Shown here: positions 18,406 through 26,299 of the stretch, piece by piece
How positions within the stretch are numbered: the first letter of the stretch is position 1
Layout of the letters: each line of letters starts with the position of its first letter
From: Rhodomicrobium lacus
GTDB taxonomy: Bacteria > Pseudomonadota > Alphaproteobacteria > Rhizobiales > Rhodomicrobiaceae
Length of the DNA stretch: 64,000 bases
Direction of reading: 5' to 3'
Assembly: GCF_003992725.1 (NCBI RefSeq)
Contig: NZ_RZNF01000012.1
Span: 744,001-808,000, forward strand
Program-made: the position numbers and the translations under genes
The notes under the pieces: model-generated
Told to the model about the DNA's origin: nothing
What the model saw: only the letters and a program-made list of their open reading frames with translations
Database searches by the model: none

Positions 18406-20523
18406 CTAGGCCTGCGTCTGCAAGACCGGCTCGGCGGAAGCTGAAGCCTGCGCCAGGGCGCTCATTTCGCCGGCGTCAAGAACGGCCTCATGCTGGTGTT
18501 CAAGCCCTGACTTCGAGTTGCGTTTCAGGCTCGCGCTCGCAATCGAGCAGATATCCTCGAGGTTCAGGATCAGGGCGACGCGGCCGTTCCCGAGGATCGT
18601 AGCTCCGGCGATGCCCGGCACAGGGTCCGCATTCTCGTTCAGGTTCTTGAAGACGAACTGCTGCTGGCCGATCAGTTCGTCTACCACGAGGCCGGCCTTG
18701 GTGCCGTTTTCGGTCTCGACCACCACAACGAGGGCCGGATGCGAATTCTCGCTTTCACCGGCGACGTTGAAAAGCTGGTGCAGGTAAATGAGCCGTATGT
18801 ACTCTCCGCGAATGAAGATGACATCGCCGCCTGCAACGGATCGGATCTGGCGTCGGTCGGGGCGCAAGCTTTCAACGATGCTGGCCAGCGGGATGATGTA
18901 TTTTTCCCCGCGGACCGCGACATGCATTCCATCAAGCACAGCCAGCGTGAGCGGGATGACGACAGTGAAGCTCGACCCCTGGCCCTTTTGCGAATTGGTA
19001 TGAATGCGGCCGCCGATGCTCGCTATGTTACGTCTCACGACATCCATGCCCACGCCGCGCCCGGATACCTCGGTCACCTTGTCGGCCGTGGAAAATCCGG
19101 GGGCGAAGATCAATTCATGGATCTCTTCTTCGCTGAGATCGGCATCCGGTCGGACGAGCCCCTTGCTGATGGCCTTTGCCAGCACTTTTTCCGCGTCTAT
19201 GCCCGCGCCGTCATCCTCGATGGTTATGAGGATGTTACCGGCGCGCTGGGTTGCGGAGAGGTGGATCACCGCTTCTTCCGGTTTTCCCGCCGCCAAGCGC
19301 TGTTCCGGCATCTCGATGCCATGGTCGATTGCATTCCGGATCATATGGGTGATCGGATCGACCAATTCCTCGACGATGGTCTTGTCTACCTCCGTCTCGT
19401 CACCCGAGGTGACCAGTCGCACCTTCTTGCCGAGCTTGTTAGACAACTCGCGCACGAGGCGGTTCATCCGCGCGAAGACCGTTCGCGCGGGCTGCATGCG
19501 AATGGCCATCACGCATTCCTGCAATTCACGGATATGCGCTGCAAGCTCATCCGCGCCCTGCACGCGCTGGTCCCGCAGATTCGTTCCAACCTCGGAAGGT
19601 TGCTGGGTCAGCATGGCCTGGGTGATGACGAGTTCTCCGACCATATTGATGAGGCGGTCGACGCGGGCCAGGTCGACGCGGACGAAGCTGGGGCTCTTCG
19701 CCTTGCGTTCCGAGGAAGCGCTCTTAGCGGTCGCAGCCGATCCGGGGAGCAGCGCTCGCGACGGCACTTTCGCTTCCTTGGGGGGTTCGGGAGAAAACGC
19801 CTCGATGACAAGATCGCAATCTTGATCTACGAACTCGAAAACCTCCTGGATATCAGCGCGCGAAGCCTTGCTCCGCAGGCTGAAGGAAAATCCGAGATAG
19901 GCTTCCTCTGGATCGAGGGTCGCAAGCTCGGGCAGCCCCGTCCTGTCGCAGCAAACTTCGAGTTCGCCGAGCCGCTTCAGTTCACGGATGATGAGCAGCG
20001 GCTCGTTGGCATGACGAAACAGCTCGCGGTGAGGGGTAAAATTTATGCGCCAGCTTTGCATCTCCGATACGGTGGGAGCTGAGGCCTTCTCTTCCGGAAT
20101 AGCTGCGGGAGTGCCCTCCGGGTTGATCAGCGCCTCAACCTCGGCGAGGACGTCCGCGCCGAAGCCTTCGGGGATGTCCGTGCCCTTCTGGGCGGCTTCC
20201 ACCAGGCTTGCAAGCACGTCGCCGGAACGGACGCAGACGCTTGCGACGTCCGCGCTGAGTTCCAGACGATCATCCCGCAGGCGGTCGAGAAGGGCCTCGA
20301 AGCCATGCGCGAATGTGACGAGCGACCGGAAATTGAACGCGGCGGCGCCGGCCTTGATCGAATGCACCGCGCGGAAGATCGCATTCAAGTTTTCACCATC
20401 CACCGCGTTTGCGTCGAGCGTAGAAAGGCGCGAATCCAGATCTGGCAATACTTCGGCGCATTCGTCGAAGAATGTCGCCCGAAACTGGTCAAGATCCAGC
20501 GCTGAAGGTCGGTCGGAAGACAT
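18406..20523 (-). CDS. cheA: Chemotaxis histidine kinase CheA
   Basis: The 705-residue kinase has the standard layout: HPt domain with phospho-acceptor H54 in AVHSIKAGAAAF, a middle region that includes a possible CheY-binding P2 segment, a dimerisation helix pair (about 285-345), the ATP-binding domain with the N-box NAIDHGIE, DDGAGID and GRGVGMDVV motifs, and a C-terminal CheW-like domain (about 530-665). A short Ala/Ser tail follows. GAGG precedes the ATG. It lies between cheY and cheW in the main che operon. Confidence 0.97.
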   Translation of the reverse strand: MSSDRPSALDLDQFRATFFDECAEVLPDLDSRLSTLDANAVDGENLNAIFRAVHSIKAGAAAFNFRSLVTFAHGFEALLDRLRDDRLELSADVASVCVRSGDVLASLVEAAQKGTDIPEGFGADVLAEVEALINPEGTPAAIPEEKASAPTVSEMQSWRINFTPHRELFRHANEPLLIIRELKRLGELEVCCDRTGLPELATLDPEEAYLGFSFSLRSKASRADIQEVFEFVDQDCDLVIEAFSPEPPKEAKVPSRALLPGSAATAKSASSERKAKSPSFVRVDLARVDRLINMVGELVITQAMLTQQPSEVGTNLRDQRVQGADELAAHIRELQECVMAIRMQPARTVFARMNRLVRELSNKLGKKVRLVTSGDETEVDKTIVEELVDPITHMIRNAIDHGIEMPEQRLAAGKPEEAVIHLSATQRAGNILITIEDDGAGIDAEKVLAKAISKGLVRPDADLSEEEIHELIFAPGFSTADKVTEVSGRGVGMDVVRRNIASIGGRIHTNSQKGQGSSFTVVIPLTLAVLDGMHVAVRGEKYIIPLASIVESLRPDRRQIRSVAGGDVIFIRGEYIRLIYLHQLFNVAGESENSHPALVVVVETENGTKAGLVVDELIGQQQFVFKNLNENADPVPGIAGATILGNGRVALILNLEDICSIASASLKRNSKSGLEHQHEAVLDAGEMSALAQASASAEPVLQTQA

Positions 20524-20535
20524 CTGAGCCTCGCG

Positions 20536-20901
20536 TTACGGGCAAACCTTGTTTACGACTTGAAGCAATTTCTCGGGCGAAAAAGGCTTCACGATCCAGC
20601 CGGTCGCGCCAGCATCTCGGCCTTTTTGCCGCGTGTCCTCACTGCCTTCGGTGGTCAGTACGAGGATCGGGGTCGACTTGAATTGCGGCTGGGCCCGGAC
20701 ATGCCTGATGAAGGTCATCCCATCCATATTCGGCATGTTGACGTCGGTTATGATGACATCAACGTTGGCGCTACCGAGCACGCCGAGACCTTTCTGGCCA
20801 TCTTCGGCTTCCACCACGTCGAAGCCGGCATTTTTGAGAGTGAAAGCGACCATGTCGCGCATGGTCTTTGAGTCATCGACGGTGAGGACACGCTTAGCCA
20901 T
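20536..20901 (-). CDS. cheY: Chemotaxis response regulator CheY
   Basis: This is a single receiver domain of 121 residues. It has the acidic pair DD (9-10), phospho-acceptor D53 in ITDVNMPNMDG, T83/T84 and K105 in IVKPF. There is no output domain, so it should bind the motor switch or act as a phosphate sink. Its ATG overlaps the end of the STAS gene by eight bases. Confidence 0.95.
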   Translation of the reverse strand: MAKRVLTVDDSKTMRDMVAFTLKNAGFDVVEAEDGQKGLGVLGSANVDVIITDVNMPNMDGMTFIRHVRAQPQFKSTPILVLTTEGSEDTRQKGRDAGATGWIVKPFSPEKLLQVVNKVCP

Positions 20902-21193
20902 CGGCCTTGCTCCAATCTGTTATTAACGAACCGCATCCGATGTCCGTGAATGCGGCACACAGCGCAGGGGACGGATCGACGAGAACCAGCCTTCCACCCT
21001 GCTTTTCGGCCGAACTGGCAGCAGCCATCAGCAGTTGCAGGCCAGGCGTCGTTGCTATGCCGACGCCGTTGCCGACAACGCGCAGGTCCGGTGAAGCGGC
21101 CAGCATTGCGATGAGGCTCTCTTTCAGCTCGGGAGCAGTCCTGATATCAAGGCTGCCCGGGAGTTCGATTGCCTGCGAATCTGTCGATTTCAA
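20894..21193 (-). CDS. STAS-domain protein at the head of the che operon
   Basis: The 99-residue product has the STAS pattern: LPGSLDIRTAPELKESLIAML, a VVGNGVGIATTPGLQLLMAA segment in the anti-anti-sigma helix position, and KQGGRLVLVDPSPALCAAFTDIG. The usual serine phosphorylation site is replaced by Thr (ATTPG). Single STAS genes at the start of che operons are common in alphaproteobacteria; the role is not settled. It is the first gene of the operon, with the candidate operator about 100 bp upstream. Confidence 0.75.
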   Translation of the reverse strand: MKSTDSQAIELPGSLDIRTAPELKESLIAMLAASPDLRVVGNGVGIATTPGLQLLMAAASSAEKQGGRLVLVDPSPALCAAFTDIGCGSLITDWSKADG

Positions 21194-21291
21194 CGAAGCC
21201 CCCCTTAGTCGGCGCGGATGGTCCTGATGCCGCCGCCCAATTGCGTTTCAACCTGTAGCAGGTATAACGCACACACATTAAAGGGTGGTTG

Positions 21292-21314
21292 CAACCGACT
21301 GATATCTTCGGTTG
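21292..21314. promoter_or_regulatory. Inverted repeat CAACC-N13-GGTTG upstream of the che operon
   Basis: CAACC (21292-21296) and GGTTG (21310-21314) are separated by 13 bases, and the symmetry extends to CAACCGA/TCGGTTG. It matches the sites upstream of flgB and flgE in arms and spacing. A run ttatttttt follows on the plus strand, so a terminator reading is also possible, but no gene upstream on that strand would use it. It could serve both the che operon and fliG. Confidence 0.55.
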
Positions 21315-21359
21315 TTATTTTTTCTGCTGCACCCGCGTTGGTGAGATATCGTTAAGGTG

Positions 21360-21508
21360 TCGCCTATATATCCAACTCTACAGCAGGTTGCAGCCCGGAG
21401 AGCGCGCTCGTGTTGATGGCACCGAGGCCCGTCATTCCCGCACGCGAGCCTGATTGAAGGCATTGCTCCTGTCGGAAACGCCCCGCCATGTGCGGGGCGT
21501 TTTTGTTT
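21360..21508 (+). ncRNA. Candidate small RNA or fliG leader with attenuator
   Basis: A perfect 11-bp stem (21476-21486 with 21492-21502, loop CATGT) followed by tttttgttt is a textbook factor-independent terminator on the plus strand, yet no plus-strand gene precedes it. The sequence from about 21360 to the hairpin has further pairing potential (GCTCG near 21403 with CGAGC near 21445). Either a short non-coding RNA ends here, or the fliG-fliM message is attenuated in its leader. The 5' end is not defined. Confidence 0.45.
21476..21508 (+). terminator. Strong factor-independent terminator
   Basis: Eleven base pairs AAACGCCCCGC/GCGGGGCGTTT around a five-base loop, then a T-rich tail, on the plus strand. 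It lies about 120 bases ahead of the fliG start. Confidence 0.85.
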
Positions 21509-21625
21509 GTGGGTGGCCAGCAGCCTGGGGACAATTTCAGGAGATTTCACGGTTCGGGCGATTACGCGGGTTTTGCGCAAGCTGAATCACCTCTGGGTTG
21601 AGTACGTCTCAACCGGTGGACCACT

Positions 21626-22639
21626 GTGACCGAAACGCTCATCATCGACCAAGAGCCCACGCGACAACTGAGCGGGGCGGAAAGGGCGGCCGCTCTTCTT
21701 CTTGCGGTTGGCTCTGAAAACGCGTCCAAGATTCTTCCGCATCTCGGGGAAGAGGAGATTCGCGCGGTAGCGCGCTCTGCATCCCGTCTTGGCGCCGTGC
21801 CGCAGGCAACGATCAACCAGATTGCAGGCGACTTTCTCCTTCAATTGTCGAATGAGGGAGGTCTCAAGGGCTCCGGCGAGGCCATCGAGGGGCTGTTGAG
21901 CCGCGTTCTTCCCCCGGGGCAAGTGCGCCAGATCATGGCGGACGTCCGCGCCAGAATGAACGAGGCAGTATGGCCGAGGCTGGAAGAACTTCCGCCGCAC
22001 CTCATCGCACAGTTTCTGAACCGAGAGCACCCGCAGGTCATTACTTTCGTGCTGTCGAAGCTCAAGGTCTCCTTTTCGGCCGAGATCGTGCCCCTCATTC
22101 CGAACCGCAACGAAGTCATGCGGCGGATGCTGACGACCAAGCTTGTCACGCAGGGCGCCATGAGGCTGCTCGAACAAACCATCAGAGACGAACTTATCCT
22201 CAAGGTTGCGAAGGCAACGGGTCAGAACAGTCACGAGCGCGTGGCCAAGATCGTGAACCGATTGAACCGCAAGGCAATGGAGGACGTGCTCCAAAGTCTG
22301 GAAAATTGTCGTCCGAAAGAAGCGGAATTGGTCCGCAATCTCATGTTCACGTTCTCAGATATCGCAAAGATGTCGGAGAAGTCCCGGATCGAGCTTTTTG
22401 AAAACATCGAAGCCGACCAGATAGCTCCTTCGCTGATTGGCCTCGATGAGGGCATCAAGGAGTTGATTCTCTCGTCCATGCCCTCCCGCACGAGGCGCAA
22501 CATCGAGCAGGAACTGGCGAATCCGCCAAGACTGACCGAGGAAGAAATCGAGACTGCAAGACGCGAAATTGCAGACATCGCTCTCAAGCTTTCGGAACAG
22601 GGCATCATCTCACTCAATTTCGCCGACGGTTCGAACTGA
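21626..22639 (+). CDS. fliG: Flagellar motor switch protein FliG
   Basis: FliG is the torque-generating ring of the switch. The 337-residue product starts at GTG 21626 (GGTGGA upstream). Three family domains are visible: N-terminal LSGAERAAALLLAVGSENASKIL, the middle domain with EHPQVITFVLSKL (the EHPQ motif), and the C-terminal domain with MFTFSDIAKMSEKSRIELFENI and SSMPSRTRRNIEQEL, holding the charged torque helix. It is 14 bases ahead of fliM. Confidence 0.97.
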   Translation: MTETLIIDQEPTRQLSGAERAAALLLAVGSENASKILPHLGEEEIRAVARSASRLGAVPQATINQIAGDFLLQLSNEGGLKGSGEAIEGLLSRVLPPGQVRQIMADVRARMNEAVWPRLEELPPHLIAQFLNREHPQVITFVLSKLKVSFSAEIVPLIPNRNEVMRRMLTTKLVTQGAMRLLEQTIRDELILKVAKATGQNSHERVAKIVNRLNRKAMEDVLQSLENCRPKEAELVRNLMFTFSDIAKMSEKSRIELFENIEADQIAPSLIGLDEGIKELILSSMPSRTRRNIEQELANPPRLTEEEIETARREIADIALKLSEQGIISLNFADGSN

Positions 22640-22653
22640 TTATTGGAGATCGC

Positions 22654-23592
22654 ATGGGAAACCAATCGCCCGACGCCGGGGCCGGTGTCGAGATCGTCGA
22701 CAAGCTGAAAGAACTGACGAAACTCTCACTCGATCGCCTGCCGGTGCTCACGTCGATCTTCGAAAGCACAGCGACAACGTGCTGCGAAGAATTTCGTGAG
22801 TATTGCTCGCCCGCCGTCACAGCTTTCGTCAATCAGATCGTTTCCGGTGACTCCTGGGACCTGCTCGAAGCGTGTTCTGATGGCGTCTCGGTGATTTTTT
22901 ACTGCCGTGAGTGGGACGCGCGCATTGTGATCGGGTTGGAACGTCGACTTGTCTTCTCCATCGTCGATGCGATGTACGGTGGAGATGGCAGTGAACTGCC
23001 GTATGAGGACAAGCGGCCCTTTACTACGCTTGAGACGAGGATTGGCCGCGTCATCTGCGAGTTTGGCGCGCGCTCGCTGGCGGAAGCGTTCCAGACAGTC
23101 GGTGAAATCACCCTCGTGCCCGAGCGTACCGAGACCGCGCTGGATTTCGCGAGCCTCGGCCAGCACAACATGATGCTGATCCACGCGCAGATTCTGTTCC
23201 AGGTGCTGGACTTCGGCGGCGTGATGTTCGTGCTGATCCCGCAAAACGTGCTGCTTCCCGTGCGGCAAAAGCTTGAGCGGCAGCGCGCTCCCATGCTTTC
23301 GTCCGTAGATCCAAGATGGACGAGCCTTCTGAGCCAGCGGGTTTCGCGCGCAGAGGTGGCGATGGATGCCGTCATTCTCGGCAAGGAGATCGAACTTGGC
23401 GAGATGTTGAACCTTCAGGTGGGCAAGACCCTGGAACTGGAAGGCACGGAACGGCAGATCTTCTTCGAGTACGAAGGCGAACGTCTCTTCCGCGGCTGTC
23501 TCGGCAGGGAACGTGGAACTTACACCATTACCATCGAAGAGGCCCTGTCCGATATCGACGTCGAACAGACCGAACCGCATCATCGGTCCTGA
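22654..23592 (+). CDS. fliM: Flagellar motor switch protein FliM
   Basis: The 312-residue product has the CheC-like middle domain (VIGLERRLVFSIVDAMYGG, PFTTLETRIGRVICEFGARSLAEAF) and a C-terminal SpoA domain (RVSRAEVAMDAVILGKEIELGEMLNLQVGKTLEL). GGAG precedes the ATG. The N-terminus lacks the usual LSQ-EIDALL peptide that binds phosphorylated CheY, and no in-frame upstream start exists because the fliG stop is only 14 bases away. FliN is encoded elsewhere (9525-9887). Confidence 0.94.
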   Translation: MGNQSPDAGAGVEIVDKLKELTKLSLDRLPVLTSIFESTATTCCEEFREYCSPAVTAFVNQIVSGDSWDLLEACSDGVSVIFYCREWDARIVIGLERRLVFSIVDAMYGGDGSELPYEDKRPFTTLETRIGRVICEFGARSLAEAFQTVGEITLVPERTETALDFASLGQHNMMLIHAQILFQVLDFGGVMFVLIPQNVLLPVRQKLERQRAPMLSSVDPRWTSLLSQRVSRAEVAMDAVILGKEIELGEMLNLQVGKTLELEGTERQIFFEYEGERLFRGCLGRERGTYTITIEEALSDIDVEQTEPHHRS

Positions 23593-23688
23593 AGCTTTTA
23601 GCCCGATTCCGACATTTGCATCCGTTCGCAGCACGCTTGGGAGCAAATGCCGGAATCAAAAGGACCACGGCAACACCATGATTCTGGT

Positions 23689-23756
23689 GGAGCTTTTGAA
23701 TTTGACATTTGAGCGGGAGCGCGCGGCAACCGGGACTCAAATGTCAAATTCGCTCC
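23689..23756. repeat. Long inverted repeat between convergent fliM and FliL-like genes
   Basis: A 16-bp perfect inverted repeat (GAATTTGACATTTGAG at 23698-23713 with its complement at 23736-23751) is extended by GGAGC/GCTCC arms (23689-23693 and 23752-23756) across a four-base bulge. The loop is 22 bases and GC-rich. It fills most of the 180-bp spacer between two convergent genes. It may act as a bidirectional terminator, although no T-run follows, or be a small palindromic repeat element. Confidence 0.85.
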
Positions 23757-23772
23757 AACGGGCGCTCCGCGA

Positions 23773-24285
23773 TTAACGCTCTCGGAACTCGTTGGCCCTC
23801 GCGAGTTCATCCCTGCCCAGGAAGTGCAAACTCGTGATAAAGACATCCTTGATGGTTGCGTCTCCGACTTTCGAGTTTGCGTTTTTCCTGATATCCTCGG
23901 CGAGCTGCTTGAGGCTGTCCTTGCTGAGATTGGCAAGGGCCACCCTGTTCTTGAAGAAAAGCGCTTTCAGCGCCTCGTCGGTGACGGCAAGCTCGATATA
24001 GTTGGCTGCATGGCCGCCTGACTTCACATTGGCCACCACCGACATCTGTACCAGCACGTAGCCATGGACCCCCGCATCCTCGATCACCGGTATCGTCAGC
24101 TGCTTCAATTTGATCGTAGTTTCTTCAGCTGCCTGTTCCACGGGCGGCGAGGAAACGGTGCGATTGGCGGCGACGCTACCGGCAAAGACTGCCCCAAGAG
24201 TGACGGCCACGATCCACGCGGCAATGGCGATTTCCCGAAACAAGAAGGCCCTCCTTTTATCGGATTGATCTGGAGTAGGTGCCAT
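23773..24285 (-). CDS. Single-pass membrane protein, FliL-like in layout
   Basis: A 170-residue protein with one membrane helix (about residues 18-38) and a C-terminal periplasmic domain containing VHGYVLVQMSVVAN, a DEALKALFFKNRVAL segment, and VGDATIKDVFITSLHFLGR. The arrangement of anchor, linker and strand-helix domain resembles FliL, but similarity is weak and a true fliL is at 2719-3159. The start overlaps the flgN-like gene by 29 bases. It is the last gene of the flgE operon. Function unproven. Confidence 0.6.
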   Translation of the reverse strand: MAPTPDQSDKRRAFLFREIAIAAWIVAVTLGAVFAGSVAANRTVSSPPVEQAAEETTIKLKQLTIPVIEDAGVHGYVLVQMSVVANVKSGGHAANYIELAVTDEALKALFFKNRVALANLSKDSLKQLAEDIRKNANSKVGDATIKDVFITSLHFLGRDELARANEFRER

Positions 24286-24610
24286 CCGACTCGGAATCGC
24301 AGATAGCGTGCATGATCGTCGTTGTGATGGCGCGCGCGGCGTCCAGATGCATCAGCAGCAGCCACTGATTGAGGTCGAGTTTTTGCCTCGCAAGGCTCAC
24401 GAGCGGCTTCAGATCGTCAGGCAAAGTCTGCGCCGAGATGGAGATACCGATATGGTGAAGCTCAAGAAGGGACTCGGTCTTGGCCGCGCAAAACTCGCCG
24501 ATATGCCTCGCATCGAGGGCGGCCAGCGCATTGTTCTCGGCGTCAAGAGTGCGAACGAGACGGTTCAACGCAACTCGCGCAACACCTATCGATGTATCCC
24601 GGTCAATCAT
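24257..24610 (-). CDS. FlgN-like export chaperone, putative
   Basis: A 117-residue, mostly helical protein with the layout of FlgN: an early helix LVRTLDAENNALAALDARHIGEFCAAKTESLLELHH, then a second helical region. FlgN chaperones the hook-associated proteins FlgK and FlgL. The ATG at 24610 has a perfect AAGGAGG at optimal distance, much better than the upstream TTG. Its place between the rod-binding gene and the FliL-like gene supports a flagellar role. Assigned by pattern and context. Confidence 0.6.
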   Translation of the reverse strand: MIDRDTSIGVARVALNRLVRTLDAENNALAALDARHIGEFCAAKTESLLELHHIGISISAQTLPDDLKPLVSLARQKLDLNQWLLLMHLDAARAITTTIMHAICDSESDGTYSRSIR

Positions 24611-24638
24611 ATGGCCCTCCTTCAAAATGAATATTTGG

Positions 24639-25103
24639 TCAAACGGATCGGGCGGCGCGCGCGCCGCCGTTCTTTGATCGCTCTTCCAGGCGGTTCGCTA
24701 TGCCGAGCGCGCCGGCACGGCCGCACGCATCCGCGAGCGACTGCGACATCATCGATTTCCAGACGTTGCCCGAGAAGCCGGCGCCAAACGCCGAAGCGCT
24801 TTTCGGCAGCATGATTTCGAACAGCGTGCTCAGCACGGAAATCTCGAACAGTTCGTAGGGAGATTTTCCGGTTGCCGCCTGCCCCGAAGTGGCGGGATGA
24901 AAAGCGGCGAGAGATGCGGCCCCCTGGCCAGCCAGACCTCTCGCCGCCTGCGCTTGCGGCGCTGAAAGCATCTCTTCCATCGAAGGAACCGAGCCGGTCG
25001 TTTCGGCCAGAAGTCTCAGTCGCTCCGTGGATTCCCTGACGCGTTGCGGATTTGCAGCGCGCATCGCATCCACGATAAGATCTGCACCTTGATCGACCAT
25101 CAT
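24639..25103 (-). CDS. FlgJ-like rod-binding protein
   Basis: The 154-residue product carries the rod-binding pattern in its C-terminal half: SPYELFEISVLSTLFEIMLPKSASAFGAGFSGNVWKSMMSQSLADACGRAGALGIANRLEE. It lacks the peptidoglycan hydrolase domain of enteric FlgJ, as is usual in alphaproteobacteria, where a separate transglycosylase (here at 36423-37016) does that job. The start overlaps the upstream stop (ATGA). A longer frame to 25190 is spurious. Confidence 0.75.
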   Translation of the reverse strand: MMVDQGADLIVDAMRAANPQRVRESTERLRLLAETTGSVPSMEEMLSAPQAQAARGLAGQGAASLAAFHPATSGQAATGKSPYELFEISVLSTLFEIMLPKSASAFGAGFSGNVWKSMMSQSLADACGRAGALGIANRLEERSKNGGARAARSV

Positions 25104-25528
25104 CCGTTTGTTTCCGAGGTAATTGTGTGGTTGCGGGTGTTGTTGCGGTCGGCTTGCTCGATAAACGCGTCGATCGCCTCGGCGAGCCACGATCTCAGTT
25201 CCATGCGAAATTTTTCGTCCTCGAACCGGTCAAGGCGCTTCTTGAGGAGAAGCTCTATCTTCGCGAGTTCCAGCGTCTTCTGAGAGAGACCGTCTAGGAG
25301 AATGGTGTTCCTCTGGACCGCATCTTCACAGGCGGCCAGCCTGCGAACGATGAGTAGCGGCGGAACGCCCCCTTCCACAGCCTCGTTCAGATAGCGCTCG
25401 GCTACCGCCACCTCTCTTTTGCTCTCTTCGATGAGAGATTTTATCTGCTGCGCCTCGATCCGTGTTGCCACTTGCAGTTGACGGTATGCATTCAAGAGGC
25501 GTTCTGTGCGTTCTAAAGAATTTTTCAT
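25100..25528 (-). CDS. FliJ-like coiled-coil protein, putative
   Basis: A 142-residue, almost entirely helical, highly charged protein (EAQQIKSLIEESKREVAVAERYLNEA; LELAKIELLLKKRLDRFEDEKFRMELRSW). Size, coiled coil and position in the export-gene run after fliR fit FliJ or another general export chaperone, but the sequence itself is not diagnostic. It starts three bases after fliR and overlaps the rod-binding gene. Confidence 0.5.
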   Translation of the reverse strand: MKNSLERTERLLNAYRQLQVATRIEAQQIKSLIEESKREVAVAERYLNEAVEGGVPPLLIVRRLAACEDAVQRNTILLDGLSQKTLELAKIELLLKKRLDRFEDEKFRMELRSWLAEAIDAFIEQADRNNTRNHTITSETNG

Positions 25529-25531
25529 GGG

Positions 25532-26299
25532 TCAGATCGCCCGAAGCCAGGATGCGAAGGCCCCCATGAACAGGATGAACATCTCTCCCGCGATGAAGTA
25601 GAACATCAGAAGCCCCCCGCCGACGACAAACGGCATCGACAGGAAGTAGGCGGGCGTCTGCGGAGCGATGCGGTTAAGTACGCCGAACATCAGGTTCACG
25701 AGGAAGGCGAACACGAGAAGAGGGGCTACGACCTGAAGCGAGATGAGGCACGCCTCTCTGAGAGTGTCTACAACGCTGGTCAGACTCTGTGAGACGCTGA
25801 TACCGGTTCCGACGGGCAAGACCTCGTAGGATTGCAGAAGCGCCTTCAGCACCTCAAGGTGCTGGTCGGTTGCGAGAAACAAAAAGGCCGACGTCAGAGT
25901 AATGAAGTCGGCCAGCGGAGGCGTGGTTTCTCCGTCGTCTTCCACGGAATTGACCGGCGTAGCGAGGCCGATGGCGGCAGAGCCCGCGACAGCAAGAAAT
26001 TTGAGGCTCGCGAAGAAGAAGCGAACCATTATACCGATGACGAGTCCCTTTGCGGTCTCGATCAGAACGAGGGACGCGAGCGAGGGCGTCGAGGACAACC
26101 CCTCCTGCACGCGCTCGAAATTTCCAAGAGAAAAGGCAACCGCAACGCTGATTGCGAGAGACACCATCAAGCGCACGCGCACCGGAATACGCGAGCTGCC
26201 GATGGCCGGCAGAACCATCAGGCATCCGCCGATGCGGCAGAACACGAGGAATATCGAGAGCACCCCGCCCGGAAGAGCATCGAGAGCCTGCGAGATCAT
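25532..26299 (-). CDS. fliR: Flagellar export gate protein FliR
   Basis: FliR is a membrane subunit of the FliPQR gate. The 255-residue product has about six membrane helices, with the family segments [65 protein letters not shown], and [34 protein letters not shown]. Its ATG overlaps the flhA stop by four bases. Length is normal. Confidence 0.95.
   Translation of the reverse strand: MISQALDALPGGVLSIFLVFCRIGGCLMVLPAIGSSRIPVRVRLMVSLAISVAVAFSLGNFERVQEGLSSTPSLASLVLIETAKGLVIGIMVRFFFASLKFLAVAGSAAIGLATPVNSVEDDGETTPPLADFITLTSAFLFLATDQHLEVLKALLQSYEVLPVGTGISVSQSLTSVVDTLREACLISLQVVAPLLVFAFLVNLMFGVLNRIAPQTPAYFLSMPFVVGGGLLMFYFIAGEMFILFMGAFASWLRAI

Larger units (their letters stand above)
21194..21625. 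other. Divergent spacer between the che operon and fliG
   Basis: This 432-base spacer holds no credible protein-coding frame. It contains the inverted repeat at 21292-21314 followed by a T-rich run, and a very strong hairpin with T-run on the plus strand at 21476-21508. Promoters for both the che operon and fliG-fliM must lie here or be reached from it; I see no unambiguous -35/-10 pair. Confidence 0.6.

Noticed and set aside
18739-20082. 447-codon frame antisense to cheA
   Set aside because: Covers the conserved kinase domains in antisense; no family features of its own.
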